53,755 nt of DNA from Gemella cuniculi DSM 15828 (GCF_000425665.1 NZ_AUDW01000019.1:1-53755); one strand, 5' to 3'; shown: positions 42,325-52,337, counted from the stretch's first letter. Program-made: numbers and translations. Notes: generated by a model not told the origin, from the letters alone.

Positions 42325-43437
42325 ATGAAAAAATTAAAAACTCTATTAACAATAATATTAACATTATCATTGGTAGTGGTTGGCTGCTCTTCTAAAAGTA
42401 AGAGTGATTCTAAATCTGATGGAGGAAAATCTTACAAAATCGGAATAGTAACTGGTGAGGGAGGAGCAAAAGATAAAAGTTTTAATCAAGCCAACGTAGA
42501 AGCAATTCAAGCATGGTCAAAAGAAAATGGTGCTAAAGAACCTGTTATTATTGAAACAAAAAACCAATCAGATTTAGCAGCTAATCTACAAAATGCGGCG
42601 AAAGTTTCTGACATAGTTTCACTTGCAGGGTATGAATTTGAAAAAGAGATTTCTAAGATAGCAGAGCAATATAAAGATAAAAAATTCTTATATGTGGATA
42701 GTTTTGTAGACGCATCTAATATTGCATCATTAATATTTAAAGAACAAGAGGCAGCTTATCTTGCAGGATATGCAGCGGCACTTCAATCAAAAACTGGTAA
42801 GGTTGGATTTATCGGAGGAACTAAAATTCCACCAGTAGAAAGATTTGGTATTGGATTTATTCAAGGTGCAAAAGCAGCTAGACCAGATATTAAAATTATG
42901 TATAACTATAGTGGTTCATTCTCAGATACAAACAAAGGGAAAACATTGGCTGCAACAATGTATGATTCAGGAGCTGATGTAATCTTTGTTGCAGCAGGTA
43001 ATACTGGTAATGGTGTAATTTCAGAAGCTAAAGAACGCGGTATTATTGATATGACTAAGAGTGGAGAAATTAAACATTGGGTTGTAGGTGTAGATAAAGA
43101 TCAATATGAAGAAGGAATCTTTAAAGGAAAAGATAAAGAAGGAAAAGATTATCAAAAATCGGCTATTTTAACATCAGCTGTTAAAAATATTGAAGTAGCA
43201 GTTACTAAAATTTTGAATGAAATAAAAGCCGATAAATTTGAAAATGGAAAACATATTTTTGGTATAAAAGAAAATGGAGTAGGGATACCTAAGGAAAATC
43301 CAAATTTAAGTGACGAAATAAAAACAAAACTTAATCAAGCCATTGAAGAATTAAAGGCAGAAAAAGTGGAAGTAGTTGGTACAGCTGATGAATTAAAAGC
43401 TAAAGGAACTGTGACTAATATTGAAGGAGAACTGTAG
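42325..43437 (+). CDS. BMP/PnrA-family nucleoside-binding lipoprotein, copy 1
   Basis: 370 aa, lipobox VVVGCSS with Cys21, then a Ser/Lys linker and the periplasmic-binding fold of the basic membrane protein family: GEGGAKDKSFNQANVEA, YLAGYAAALQSKTGKVGFIGG, KHWVVGVDKDQY. Outer-surface receptor for purine nucleosides feeding the ABC transporter at 45344-48853. Closely similar to copy 2; own promoter and terminator. ACAAGGAGG before ATG. Confidence 0.92.
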   Translation: MKKLKTLLTIILTLSLVVVGCSSKSKSDSKSDGGKSYKIGIVTGEGGAKDKSFNQANVEAIQAWSKENGAKEPVIIETKNQSDLAANLQNAAKVSDIVSLAGYEFEKEISKIAEQYKDKKFLYVDSFVDASNIASLIFKEQEAAYLAGYAAALQSKTGKVGFIGGTKIPPVERFGIGFIQGAKAARPDIKIMYNYSGSFSDTNKGKTLAATMYDSGADVIFVAAGNTGNGVISEAKERGIIDMTKSGEIKHWVVGVDKDQYEEGIFKGKDKEGKDYQKSAILTSAVKNIEVAVTKILNEIKADKFENGKHIFGIKENGVGIPKENPNLSDEIKTKLNQAIEELKAEKVEVVGTADELKAKGTVTNIEGEL

Positions 43438-43515
43438 CTAGAAATTCAAGTGTAGAAGTAGTAATTTTAACGAATTCTTCTATACTTAGTATGATTTATT
43501 TGATAAAATAGAACA

Positions 43516-43555
43516 TAAAAAGTCTGCATAAATTTACGATATGTAGACTTTTTTA
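43516..43555 (+). terminator. Terminator after BMP copy 1
   Basis: AAAAAGTCTGCATA pairs with TATGTAGACTTTTT (one wobble), followed by a T run. Confidence 0.8.
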
Positions 43556-43742
43556 TATTAGGGATAAAAACAGTGAATAAATTTTTTAATTTAAAAGTTA
43601 TGAAAATGCTTTAATAATATAAATTGTTATATATGTATAAGATGAATAACAGAACATTTTATATTTTTTAATAATAGAAAACGCATTTTTTCATCAAAAT
43701 ACGAACTATAAAAAATAATGTAGTGATAAAATAAATAAAATA

Positions 43743-43771
43743 TTGATATTTAGGCTATTTTATGGTATCAT
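43743..43771 (+). promoter_or_regulatory. Promoter of the second BMP lipoprotein gene
   Basis: TTGATA (43743-43748), 17 nt, TATCAT (43766-43771). The stretch 43556-43742 is A/T-rich with no gene. Confidence 0.65.
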
Positions 43772-43811
43772 TTAACTATAAAATATACTAAATGATAAAG
43801 GAGACTTTTTT

Positions 43812-44927
43812 ATGAAAAAAGTATTTTCATTAATAGCCGTTGTTTTATCAGCAGCATTAATCTTTGTAGGATGTTCTTCTAAGTCATCTGATAAGAAGGA
43901 GAGCACATCATCTTCAAACAAAACTGACTTAAAAATAGGAGTTGTTACTGATGAAGGTGGAGCAAAAGACAAAAGTTTCAACCAAAGTAATGTGGAAGCT
44001 GTAAAAGCATGGACTGAAAAAAATGGTGGTAAAGCATTAAATCCAATCGAAACAAAAAACCAAAGTGATATTGCAGCTAACTTACAAAATGCTTCAAAAG
44101 CATCTGATGTAATCTCATTAGCAGGTTTTTATTTTGAAAAAGAATTACCAAAAATTGCAGATTCATTTGCAGATAAAAAATACATCTTTATAGATGGTGT
44201 AGTAGAAAAACCAAATGTAGAATCTATTAACTTTGCAGAACACGAAGCTGGATACTTGGCTGGATATGCAGCAGCACTTCAATCAAAAACTGGAAAAGTT
44301 GGATTTATTGGTGGAGCTAAAATTCCAGCAGTAGTAAAATTCGGTTTAGGATTTGTTCAAGGTGCAAAAGCTGCTAATAAAGACATTAAAATAGTTTATA
44401 ACTACAGTGGATCATTCAATGATACAAATAAAGGTAAGACTTTAGCAGCTACAATGTACGATGCTGGGGTGGATGTAATTTTCGTAGCAGCAGGTGGAAC
44501 AGGTAGTGGTTCAATTAAAGAAGCACAAGAAAGAGCAATGAAAGATGTTCAACAAAGTGGAGAAGTTAAACACTGGATCGTTGGTGTAGATAAAGACCAA
44601 TACTCAGAAGGTATATTCAAAGCTAAAGATAAAGATGGTAAAGATGTAGAAAAATCTGTAATCTTAACTTCAGCTGTTAAACGTATTGATGTAGCAGTAA
44701 CTCAAGTGTTAGATGCTATTAAAGATGGAAAATTTGAAGGTGGAAAATCTAAAGTCTTCACAATTAAAGAAGATGGTGTTGGACTTCCAAGTGAAAATCC
44801 AAACTTGAGTGATGACATTAAAGCTAAAATTAAAACTGCCGTTGAAGATTTGAAATCAGGAAAATCAACAGTAGCTTCAGACGCTGCAAAACTTACTGAC
44901 AAAGCAAATATTGATGGTGAGTTGTAA
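43812..44927 (+). CDS. BMP/PnrA-family nucleoside-binding lipoprotein, copy 2
   Basis: 371 aa, paralogue of copy 1 along its whole length: lipobox LIFVGCSS (Cys21), DEGGAKDKSFNQSNVEA, AGYAAALQSKTGKVGFIGG, KHWIVGVDKDQYSEG. The tandem pair may differ in nucleoside preference or expression level. AAAGGAG before ATG; followed by a strong terminator, so it is transcribed apart from the transporter genes. Confidence 0.92.
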   Translation: MKKVFSLIAVVLSAALIFVGCSSKSSDKKESTSSSNKTDLKIGVVTDEGGAKDKSFNQSNVEAVKAWTEKNGGKALNPIETKNQSDIAANLQNASKASDVISLAGFYFEKELPKIADSFADKKYIFIDGVVEKPNVESINFAEHEAGYLAGYAAALQSKTGKVGFIGGAKIPAVVKFGLGFVQGAKAANKDIKIVYNYSGSFNDTNKGKTLAATMYDAGVDVIFVAAGGTGSGSIKEAQERAMKDVQQSGEVKHWIVGVDKDQYSEGIFKAKDKDGKDVEKSVILTSAVKRIDVAVTQVLDAIKDGKFEGGKSKVFTIKEDGVGLPSENPNLSDDIKAKIKTAVEDLKSGKSTVASDAAKLTDKANIDGEL

Positions 44928-44950
44928 TTTTTAATAAATTGTAGCTAATT

Positions 44951-44979
44951 AAAGACCTAGGTATCTAGGTCTTTTTTTG
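44951..44979 (+). terminator. Terminator after BMP copy 2
   Basis: AAAGACCTAG (44951-44960) pairs with CTAGGTCTTT (44965-44974), followed by TTTT. Confidence 0.9.
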
Positions 44980-45343
44980 TAATGATAATTAATAACAGTT
45001 TATGTTAATTTGTGTTAAGAAAAATTTATATAACACTGGGGTGGGAGTGTTCCTCATTAATACTTTTTGGAAAAGTTGTTTAAATATAGTAATGAAGGAT
45101 AACTTTTTGTTAAATAAATACGAAATATTAAGTATAAAAAATTTTTATTTAAATTAATAAAAAAATCTTTAAAAAAATAGTATATGATATATTTTTAAAA
45201 CGAATACAATTTTTATTTATTAAAAAGAATCAAAATTAAAAATAATATAAAATTAATGGGTTAAATTTTGTAAAAATGCTATACTAGTTAACAAAAATAT
45301 ATTATAATATATAGGTAAGAATATATAAAAGAGAGGTAAAAAT
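44980..45343 (+). promoter_or_regulatory. Leader and promoter region of the nucleoside ABC transporter operon
   Basis: A/T-rich. It holds a small hairpin AACACT (45032-45037), loop GGGGTGGG, AGTGTT (45046-45051), and an extended -10 TGCTATACT (TATACT 45280-45285), about 60 bp before the ATPase gene. No purine riboswitch was recognised. Confidence 0.45.
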
Positions 45344-46855
45344 ATGTACGCTATAGAAATGCTAAACATAACTAAAAAGTTTGGTGACTTCTACGCAAAT
45401 AAAGATATTACCATCCAAGTAAAGAAAAATGAAATACATGCTTTGCTTGGTGAAAATGGTGCTGGTAAATCTACGTTGATGTCGGTTCTTTTTGGTATGT
45501 ACCATCAAGAAGAAGGTGTGATTAAGTTAGATGGTAAAGAAGTTGACATCAAAGATCCTAAACATGCTAATAAATTGGGGATAGGTATGGTACACCAACA
45601 TTTTAAATTAATAAAAAACTTTACTGTTGCTGAAAACATTATTTTGGGAATGGAAGAAGTAAAAGGTGGAAAAATTGATTTAGATGCAGCAGCAACAAAA
45701 ATTACAGAGCTTTCGAAAAAATATGGTTTAGAAGTTAATCCAAAGGCCCTTGTTGGAGATATAAGTGTTGGGATGCAACAAAGGGTGGAAATTTTAAAAA
45801 TGTTATACAGAGATGCCAATATTTTAATTTTTGATGAGCCAACAGCGGTGTTAACGCCAGCAGAGATTGAGGAGTTTTTAGTTATTTTGAAAAATCTTCA
45901 GACTGAAGGGAAAACGATTATTTTGATTACTCATAAATTAAATGAAATTATGGCAGTTGCAGATCGTTGTAGTATTATTCGTCGTGGTGAATATTTTGGT
46001 ACAGTAGAAATTTCAGAAACTACAAAAGAAAAATTAGCTAGCCTTATGATTGGTAAAGATCTAGAAATTATAAAATATGAACGTTCAAGAGATGGTGCGA
46101 ACAATATATTAGAAGTTTCAGGAGTTTATGCTGATACTGAAGAAAAAAAAGATATTTTACATGATTTTAATTTGGTCGTTCGAGAAAGGGAAATTCTTGG
46201 GATTGCTGGAGTTGATGGAAATGGGCAACAGCAATTCGTAGAAGTATTAAATGCGTTACTTAAGGAAAAACAAGGTAAAATAATTTTTGGTGGACAAGAT
46301 ATTACATCTTTATCAACATCAAAAAGAAAAGAGTTAGGGCTTGAAATAATAGCTGAAGATAGACATAAAGATGGTCTTGTTTTAGATTTTAGCATTGAGG
46401 AGAATGCAGTGTTAGAAAATTATTATACAGAGAAATTTTCAGGACGTGGTTTCCTAAAAAAACCTGTTATTTCAAAATTTGCTAAAGGGCTTTGTGAAAA
46501 ATATGACGTTCGTAAGGCTGGGGATGAGAAAATTTCTGCACGTAGTATGAGTGGGGGAAATCAACAGAAACTTATCATTGGTCGTGCATTGGAACTAAAT
46601 CCAAAATTATTAGTGACAACACAACCAACTCGTGGTCTTGATGTTGGAGCTATAAATGGTATTCATAAAATGTTGATTGACTATCGTGATAAAGGGAATA
46701 GTGTACTTTTAATTTCATTTGATTTAGATGAAATTTTGACATTATCTGATAGAATAGCAGTTATTCATAATGGTAATATTATTGATGTTGTGAATAATGA
46801 TGAAAATGTAACTAAAGAACAACTAGGTCTGCTTATGGCAGGGGTTAAGAAGTAG
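45344..46855 (+). CDS. Nucleoside ABC transporter ATP-binding protein (NupO-like)
   Basis: 503 aa, two fused ATPase domains. First: Walker A GENGAGKST (36-44), signature SVGMQQR, Walker B ILIFDEPTAVL. Second is degenerate: GVDGNGQQ for Walker A, signature MSGGNQQK, and TTQPTRGLD for Walker B, the normal asymmetry of this sugar/nucleoside subfamily. Works with the two permeases directly downstream and the BMP lipoproteins. AGAGAGG before ATG; 12 nt to the next gene. Confidence 0.93.
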   Translation: MYAIEMLNITKKFGDFYANKDITIQVKKNEIHALLGENGAGKSTLMSVLFGMYHQEEGVIKLDGKEVDIKDPKHANKLGIGMVHQHFKLIKNFTVAENIILGMEEVKGGKIDLDAAATKITELSKKYGLEVNPKALVGDISVGMQQRVEILKMLYRDANILIFDEPTAVLTPAEIEEFLVILKNLQTEGKTIILITHKLNEIMAVADRCSIIRRGEYFGTVEISETTKEKLASLMIGKDLEIIKYERSRDGANNILEVSGVYADTEEKKDILHDFNLVVREREILGIAGVDGNGQQQFVEVLNALLKEKQGKIIFGGQDITSLSTSKRKELGLEIIAEDRHKDGLVLDFSIEENAVLENYYTEKFSGRGFLKKPVISKFAKGLCEKYDVRKAGDEKISARSMSGGNQQKLIIGRALELNPKLLVTTQPTRGLDVGAINGIHKMLIDYRDKGNSVLLISFDLDEILTLSDRIAVIHNGNIIDVVNNDENVTKEQLGLLMAGVKK

Positions 46856-46867
46856 AGAGGAGAACGT

Positions 46868-47932
46868 ATGTTAAAGAAAATTTTAACTAATGCGGTGCTA
46901 CCAATATTAGCCTCATTTATTATTGGAGCGATACTTATTTCAGCAATAGGAGCATCTCCTGGAGATGTTATGGAGGTAATAGGAGGAATTTTTTCAGACT
47001 CTAATAGTATAGCTGAAATTTTTGTATCAACAATTCCTTTAATTTGTACAGGATTGTCAGTAGCATTTGCATTTAGAACAGGTTTGTTCAATATAGGAGC
47101 AGAGGGTCAATTTATTATGGGTGGACTTTTTGCAGGAATAGTAGCTATCAAGATGCAAGGAATGAACTTTTATTTAGTTTTAATCGCTAGTATCTTAGCT
47201 GGTATAATCGTTGGTGGTATTTGGGCTGGTATAGCTGGATACCTAAAAGCGAAGTTTAATATTAGTGAAGTAGTTGTAACTATTATGTTAAATTATACTG
47301 CATTATATTTTGTACAGTTTGCAGTTCCTAAATTTATTCGTGGTACTAATGATATTATTTCTAAACCAATTGCAACGGAAGATGGAGTAGGGTATTTACA
47401 TAATAGTTTAATAGAAGGAATTTTTAATAATTATCGTTTAGGCACAGATTTATTCTTAGCGATTTTTGGTGTAATTATTTTTTATATTGTTATGGAGAAA
47501 ACAGTCTTTGGGTATGAACTTCGTTCAGTAGGATTTAATCCTAGTGCATCAAAATTTGTAGGTATGAAAGTTAATAGAAATACAGTTTTATCAATGGCTA
47601 TTTCCGGAGCATTTGCAGGACTTGGGGGGGCACTTTATAATATGGGGCCTGTAGGACAAGTTGTTGCAGGTTCTACATTCCAAGGATTTGGATACATGGG
47701 AGTTGCGGTTGCACTTATTGGTGCGAACACAGCACTTGGATCATTATTAGGAGCTTTGTTATTTGGATTCTTAGGTGTTTTAACACCTCAATTATCATTT
47801 ATTGGTATTCCAAAAGATATTGCGAATATTTTAATTGGTTTAATCGTTTTATTTGTAGCAGCAAAATCTATTTTTGATAATAAGTTGCTTAGCAATTTAC
47901 TTAGAAGTAAGAAACAGAAAGGAGATAAATAG
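46868..47932 (+). CDS. Nucleoside ABC transporter permease 1 (NupP-like)
   Basis: 354 aa, eight to ten membrane helices, BPD_transp_2 family: FRTGLFNIGAEGQFIMGG, KAKFNISEVVVTIMLNY, LRSVGFNPSASKFVGM. Forms the channel with permease 2. AGAGAGG before ATG. Its stop codon is directly followed by the next gene's ATG. Confidence 0.92.
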   Translation: MLKKILTNAVLPILASFIIGAILISAIGASPGDVMEVIGGIFSDSNSIAEIFVSTIPLICTGLSVAFAFRTGLFNIGAEGQFIMGGLFAGIVAIKMQGMNFYLVLIASILAGIIVGGIWAGIAGYLKAKFNISEVVVTIMLNYTALYFVQFAVPKFIRGTNDIISKPIATEDGVGYLHNSLIEGIFNNYRLGTDLFLAIFGVIIFYIVMEKTVFGYELRSVGFNPSASKFVGMKVNRNTVLSMAISGAFAGLGGALYNMGPVGQVVAGSTFQGFGYMGVAVALIGANTALGSLLGALLFGFLGVLTPQLSFIGIPKDIANILIGLIVLFVAAKSIFDNKLLSNLLRSKKQKGDK

Positions 47933-48853
47933 ATGGATACAGTATTATCACTATTAGACTCAATGTTACAATATACAGCACCTATTTTAATAGCTGCAAT
48001 AGGTGGTTTCTATTCAGAAAAAAGTGGTGTTGTTAACATTGCTCTTGATGGTTTCGTAATTTTTGGATCATTCGTTGCTTCTTTAATAGCGGTAACGTCA
48101 TTTGATGGTTCACCTACTATGTTGCAACTTATTATTTGTCTTTTGGCTGCAACAATTTGCGGTGGATTACTTTCACTTATTCACGCATTTATAAGTATTA
48201 ATTTAAAAGCAGATCAGGTAATTTCGGGAACAGCGATCAACTTAATTACACCTGCGATTGCACTATTTTTAGTTAATCACTTTAATGGAACATATGAGTT
48301 ATTATTAGCAAATGGATTCCCAAGATATACTATTGTCGGGAAATTTACAGTTTATCCAACGATAATTATTGCTATTCTTTTAGTAATTATTACTTACTAT
48401 ATTATTTATAAACGTCCATTTGGTTTAAGACTTCGTTCAGTTGGGGAAAATCCTCAAGCTAGTGATTCATTGGGACTGAATGTATTTAAGTATCGTTATA
48501 TCGGTGTGTTTGTTTCTGGATGTTTGGCGGGACTTTCTGGAGCAATTATTGCGACAACATTTAGCCAAGGATTTAATGCAGCGATAACAGTTTATGGATT
48601 TGGATATTTAGCATTAGCTGCTTTAATCTTTGGTAAATATAATCCAATAACAATAACATTAGCTTCATTGTTCTTTGGTGGTACAAAAGTATTTGCAGAA
48701 AAAGTTTCTATTTTGGCTCCAGATTTACCAATTCCAGTATCATTTTGGAACATGTTCCCATTCGTTGCAACAATTGTTGCATTAATAGTATTTTCTAAGA
48801 AAACTTCTACACCAGAAGCACTTGGAGTACCATATGATAAAGGAATGAGATAA
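47933..48853 (+). CDS. Nucleoside ABC transporter permease 2 (NupQ-like)
   Basis: 306 aa, about eight helices, BPD_transp_2 family: GFYSEKSGVVNIALDGFVIFG, LRSVGENPQASDSLGLNV, YGFGYLALAALIFGKYNP. It abuts permease 1 with no spacer, its ribosome site AAAGGAG lying in the end of the preceding gene, so the two are probably translationally coupled. Last gene of the operon. Confidence 0.92.
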   Translation: MDTVLSLLDSMLQYTAPILIAAIGGFYSEKSGVVNIALDGFVIFGSFVASLIAVTSFDGSPTMLQLIICLLAATICGGLLSLIHAFISINLKADQVISGTAINLITPAIALFLVNHFNGTYELLLANGFPRYTIVGKFTVYPTIIIAILLVIITYYIIYKRPFGLRLRSVGENPQASDSLGLNVFKYRYIGVFVSGCLAGLSGAIIATTFSQGFNAAITVYGFGYLALAALIFGKYNPITITLASLFFGGTKVFAEKVSILAPDLPIPVSFWNMFPFVATIVALIVFSKKTSTPEALGVPYDKGMR

Positions 48854-48857
48854 AAAT

Positions 48858-48898
48858 AAAAAAGTTGTTTAGATTAATTTATCTAAGCAACTTTTTAT
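48858..48898 (+). terminator. Terminator of the transporter operon
   Basis: AAAGTTGTTTAGAT (48861-48874) pairs with ATCTAAGCAACTTT (48881-48894, one wobble), followed by TTATTT. Confidence 0.88.
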
Positions 48899-48930
48899 TT
48901 GTCTTTGAAATTTAGTTGATAAACAAATTA

Positions 48931-49094
48931 TTTTATTAAGAGATATAATTTACATATCTCTCAAATGCATTGGCTGTCGAAATATCTTTTGTTCTCGTTT
49001 TGTAAAAATCAAAATTTAATAATTATGTTCAATATAGTCTTGTCTTTGGTATTAAAGAATATAGTTTATAAAAAATAAATTAATAATTATGTTC
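48931..49094 (+). CRISPR. CRISPR remnant 2 (same repeat family, one clear spacer)
   Basis: 48931-48966 ends with AATTTACATATCTCTCAAAT, the 3' half of the array-1 repeat. A spacer of exactly 30 nt (48967-48996) follows, then GTTTTGTAAAAATCAAAATT (from 48997), the 5' half, whose 3' half has become AATAATTATGTTC. A third unit at 49064-49094 shares that altered 3' half (ATTAATAATTATGTTC) after about 33 nt. No leader or cas gene is near. Confidence 0.6.
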
Positions 49095-49210
49095 TTGTTA
49101 TTTAAGTTGACTAAATTTATTTTTTATACGCTTACATTCGTTCATTCTTATTTCATATATGGGTGGTAACGTTGGAATATAAAATTATGTAGGGAGGAGA
49201 ATTTTTACTC

Positions 49211-52200
49211 ATGAAAGGAAAAATTTTAATATGGTTATCGGTCGTACTTTTAGTTTGTAGTACACTTTTTACAGCTGCATCATTAGGTTTTAATAATAAA
49301 GCCTTTGCAACTGATGAAAAAACGACTATGGTAAAAAAAGAAACTAAGAAAACCAAAAAACAAGAAATTATAGGGAAAGTTGAAGAATCTAAAAAAGTAG
49401 AAAAGGATAAAAAAACTAAAGAAAAAGTTGTTAAGGAAGAAAAAAAATCTGATAAGAATTTAGATGAAAAATCTAAATCTCAAGAAGGTAAGGATATATT
49501 ATCTGATAAAAAAGAAAAGCAAGCTAAGAATATTTCTGATGAGATAATTAAATCTTTAGCTAGAAATACAACAGCACGAGATGATGTTATTAAAACTTTT
49601 AATGTAACAGATTTAAATGGTAACCCTATCAAAAAAGAAATTGAAAAGTGGGAAAATTTTAGAATAACTGGAACATTTGAATTACCTAATAATGTTGTTC
49701 GTAAAGGTGATACTACGACTGTAAAATTACCAGATAAAATTTATTATACTTCTGGTAATGTAGAATTTGATTTAAAAGCACCAAATGGACAAGTTGTCGC
49801 TACAGCAAAAGTAGATATTGCCAAAAAGCAAATGGTATTTACTTATACAGATTATGCAGAAAAACATTCAGATGTCAAAGGAAGTTTTTATTTTAACGCA
49901 CGTGTTGATCATACCGTTGTTAAAACTAAAGGAGAAATACAACTAGAATTTAAAGTAGAGCAAAAAATTATTTTTTCTAATAAATTCAATTATAAAGGTG
50001 TAGGTACCTCCGAAAAAACACACATAATAAAAAGTGGGTATCCTACAACTGGAAAAAATAAGTCGATGTCTTACTATTTAGCACTTAACAGAATAGGTGT
50101 AGAGATAGAGAATGCTAAGCTAGTTGATACACTGGATTCAAAGGTTAAAGGGAAAATTGATTTGAATTCATTAGAAATATCAAAAGGAAAATGGGAAATA
50201 GACCATAAAAAATCAGAATGGGCATTTAGGAATGAAAGAAATGTAACGGAGCAATTTAAATCAAAAATTAAGCTGTCAAATGATGGTAAAAAATTAGAAA
50301 TTGATTTTGGGAAAATTGCTGCTGATGAAGGATATGCTATAACTTATAACGTAATATTAGACTACCAACCTGCTAATGGAGAGATATTTAAAAATACAGC
50401 AGTATTTACTGGAAAAGGTGGATATAGTCATACTGCATCAATAGATGCGGTTTATATTGATGCTGGTGGACAAGCTGAAGGATACAATTTCACAATAAAA
50501 GTTCATAAAGAAAGCGAAGATGGAAAAGCTCTTCAAGGTGCTGAATTTGATGTGATTCGTAAAGCGACTAATGAAGTAGTAGGGAAAATAGTAACTGATG
50601 ATAAAGGTAATGGAGAGTTAGGTGGTTTATTAAAAACGGACTATATTATCAAAGAAACGAAAGCACCTAAGGGATACAAGTTATCAAATGAAACTGTGGA
50701 AGTTAAGCCAACTGATTTCGGTACAAATAAAGCTGTTTTAAAAACCATAAAAAATAAAAAGGCAGAAACTTCAATAAGAGTTCATAAAATATGGGATGAT
50801 CAATTGAAAATTCCAAATGGTAATACTAAAACTGGAGATAGACCAAGTCAAATAAAAGTACAATTATATAAAAAAGTTGAAGGAGAAAAAGAAACTCCAG
50901 TTCCAGGAAAAGAAGTAATATTAAATGAGGGTAATTCTTGGAAAGCAGAATTTACAAAATTACCTGTTGAGGAGAATGGGAAATCTATTAAATATAGTGT
51001 AAAAGAAGTAGATGTTCCAAAGGGATATACACCTAGAATTACTGATAATGGGGATAATTCGTTTACTATAGAAAATATTAAAAGAGAAGTAGAGGTACAA
51101 TTTACTGCTAAGAAAAGTTTTGTACATGCTAAAACTGGTGAAAGTAAATTAAGAGCGAATCAATTTGAATTTAAATTATATGATGATAAAGGTAATTTAA
51201 TTGATACAGCAACCAACGATGGTAGTGGAAATATTAAATTTAAAAAATTAAAATTTAATCAAACACAAGCTGGGAAAACATATAATTATAAAATAATAGA
51301 AACTAAAACTTATATTTTACCAAATGGCAAAAAAGTAGAAAATTATCCAGGAATTACTTATGATTCAAGAGAACATTTAGTTTCTGTAAAAATTGAATAT
51401 AAAAAAGGTGAAAAAAGATTAATAGCTACTGTTTCTCCAGATTCAAATAAACCAGTGAAGTTTGAAAATAAATATAATGCAGCTACTGAAACTCAAGTGG
51501 TTATCGAAGCTAAAAAAACTTTAGAAGGGAAAAAATTAGAAAATAATCAATTTGAATTTGAATTAATAGATGTTAAAACAGGAAAAGTTATTCAAAAAGT
51601 CAAAAATAATGAAAAAGGTGAGATCAAATTTGCTCCTATTAAATATACAGAAGATCAAATAGGAGAACATAAATACAAAGTTAGAGAAATAAACGGCAAA
51701 GAACGTGGTATTACATATGATGAAGTGGAAAGAGAAATAACAGTAACAGTTGTTAAAGATACTAAAACTAACACATTAAGTGCGAAAGTTTCAAAAACAA
51801 CTAAAGAATTAAATTTTGTAAATAAATTCACACCAGAAAAAACAAAAGTAGAAGGAACAAAGACTTGGGAAGATAATAATAACCAATCTGGGAAACGTCC
51901 AAGTAGAATTAAAGTGAAACTGTTAGCTGATGGAAAAGTGGTGGCAACAAAAGAAGTAACGGAAAAAGATGGCTGGAGATATAGCTTTGATAATTTAGAT
52001 AAATATAAAGATGGAAAAGAAATAAAATATACGATAGATGAAGAAGGAGTAGATGGTTACCAAACAATAATAAAAGGTTATAATTTGACAAATAGACTAT
52101 TACCACCGCCCCCAACAACTCCAAGATTACCAAAAACGGGGTTAGGAAATAGCTCGTTAGCAACAAGCGGAATAGGTATACTTGGATTAATAGCACTAGC

Positions 52201-52225
52201 TATAAGAAGAAAAAATAAAAATTAA
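49211..52225 (+). CDS. Cna/FctA-type LPxTG adhesin
   Basis: 1004 aa wall-anchored adhesin. Signal peptide to about 35; a very Lys/Glu-rich stalk at 38-115; a collagen/fibrinogen-adhesin N-terminal region at about 120-415 (DVIKTFNVTDLNG start, ITYNVILDYQP end). Then a SpaA-type domain (FTIKVHKESEDGKALQGAEFDV), a Cna-B domain (SIRVHKIWDDQ), two FctA-like pilin domains (FTAKKSFVHAKTGES and VVIEAKKTLEGKKLENNQFEFEL) and a final Cna-B (VEGTKTWEDNNNQSGKRPS). Sorting signal LPKTG, hydrophobic helix, RRKNKN. Lys/Asn/Glu isopeptide bonds are likely in the Ig-like domains. GGGAGGAG about 11 nt before ATG. Confidence 0.92.
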   Translation: MKGKILIWLSVVLLVCSTLFTAASLGFNNKAFATDEKTTMVKKETKKTKKQEIIGKVEESKKVEKDKKTKEKVVKEEKKSDKNLDEKSKSQEGKDILSDKKEKQAKNISDEIIKSLARNTTARDDVIKTFNVTDLNGNPIKKEIEKWENFRITGTFELPNNVVRKGDTTTVKLPDKIYYTSGNVEFDLKAPNGQVVATAKVDIAKKQMVFTYTDYAEKHSDVKGSFYFNARVDHTVVKTKGEIQLEFKVEQKIIFSNKFNYKGVGTSEKTHIIKSGYPTTGKNKSMSYYLALNRIGVEIENAKLVDTLDSKVKGKIDLNSLEISKGKWEIDHKKSEWAFRNERNVTEQFKSKIKLSNDGKKLEIDFGKIAADEGYAITYNVILDYQPANGEIFKNTAVFTGKGGYSHTASIDAVYIDAGGQAEGYNFTIKVHKESEDGKALQGAEFDVIRKATNEVVGKIVTDDKGNGELGGLLKTDYIIKETKAPKGYKLSNETVEVKPTDFGTNKAVLKTIKNKKAETSIRVHKIWDDQLKIPNGNTKTGDRPSQIKVQLYKKVEGEKETPVPGKEVILNEGNSWKAEFTKLPVEENGKSIKYSVKEVDVPKGYTPRITDNGDNSFTIENIKREVEVQFTAKKSFVHAKTGESKLRANQFEFKLYDDKGNLIDTATNDGSGNIKFKKLKFNQTQAGKTYNYKIIETKTYILPNGKKVENYPGITYDSREHLVSVKIEYKKGEKRLIATVSPDSNKPVKFENKYNAATETQVVIEAKKTLEGKKLENNQFEFELIDVKTGKVIQKVKNNEKGEIKFAPIKYTEDQIGEHKYKVREINGKERGITYDEVEREITVTVVKDTKTNTLSAKVSKTTKELNFVNKFTPEKTKVEGTKTWEDNNNQSGKRPSRIKVKLLADGKVVATKEVTEKDGWRYSFDNLDKYKDGKEIKYTIDEEGVDGYQTIIKGYNLTNRLLPPPPTTPRLPKTGLGNSSLATSGIGILGLIALAIRRKNKN

Positions 52226-52245
52226 TAAAAAGTTATTTTGGTCAA

Positions 52246-52277
52246 AATAATATAAACATATATATGTTTATATTATT
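52246..52277. repeat. 32-bp perfect palindrome
   Basis: A self-complementary A/T-rich stretch centred at 52261/52262; half-site AATAATATAAACATAT. It follows the adhesin stop and may act as a first hairpin in termination or as a protein site. Confidence 0.6.
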
Positions 52278-52297
52278 AGAGGTATCATAAAAAATTA

Positions 52298-52337
52298 GAA
52301 GTCTTAAATGATATTTTGTCATTTAAGACTTCTTTTT
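52298..52337 (+). terminator. Terminator of the adhesin gene
   Basis: GAAGTCTTAAATGA (52298-52311) pairs perfectly with TCATTTAAGACTTC (52319-52332), followed by TTTTT. Confidence 0.92.
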
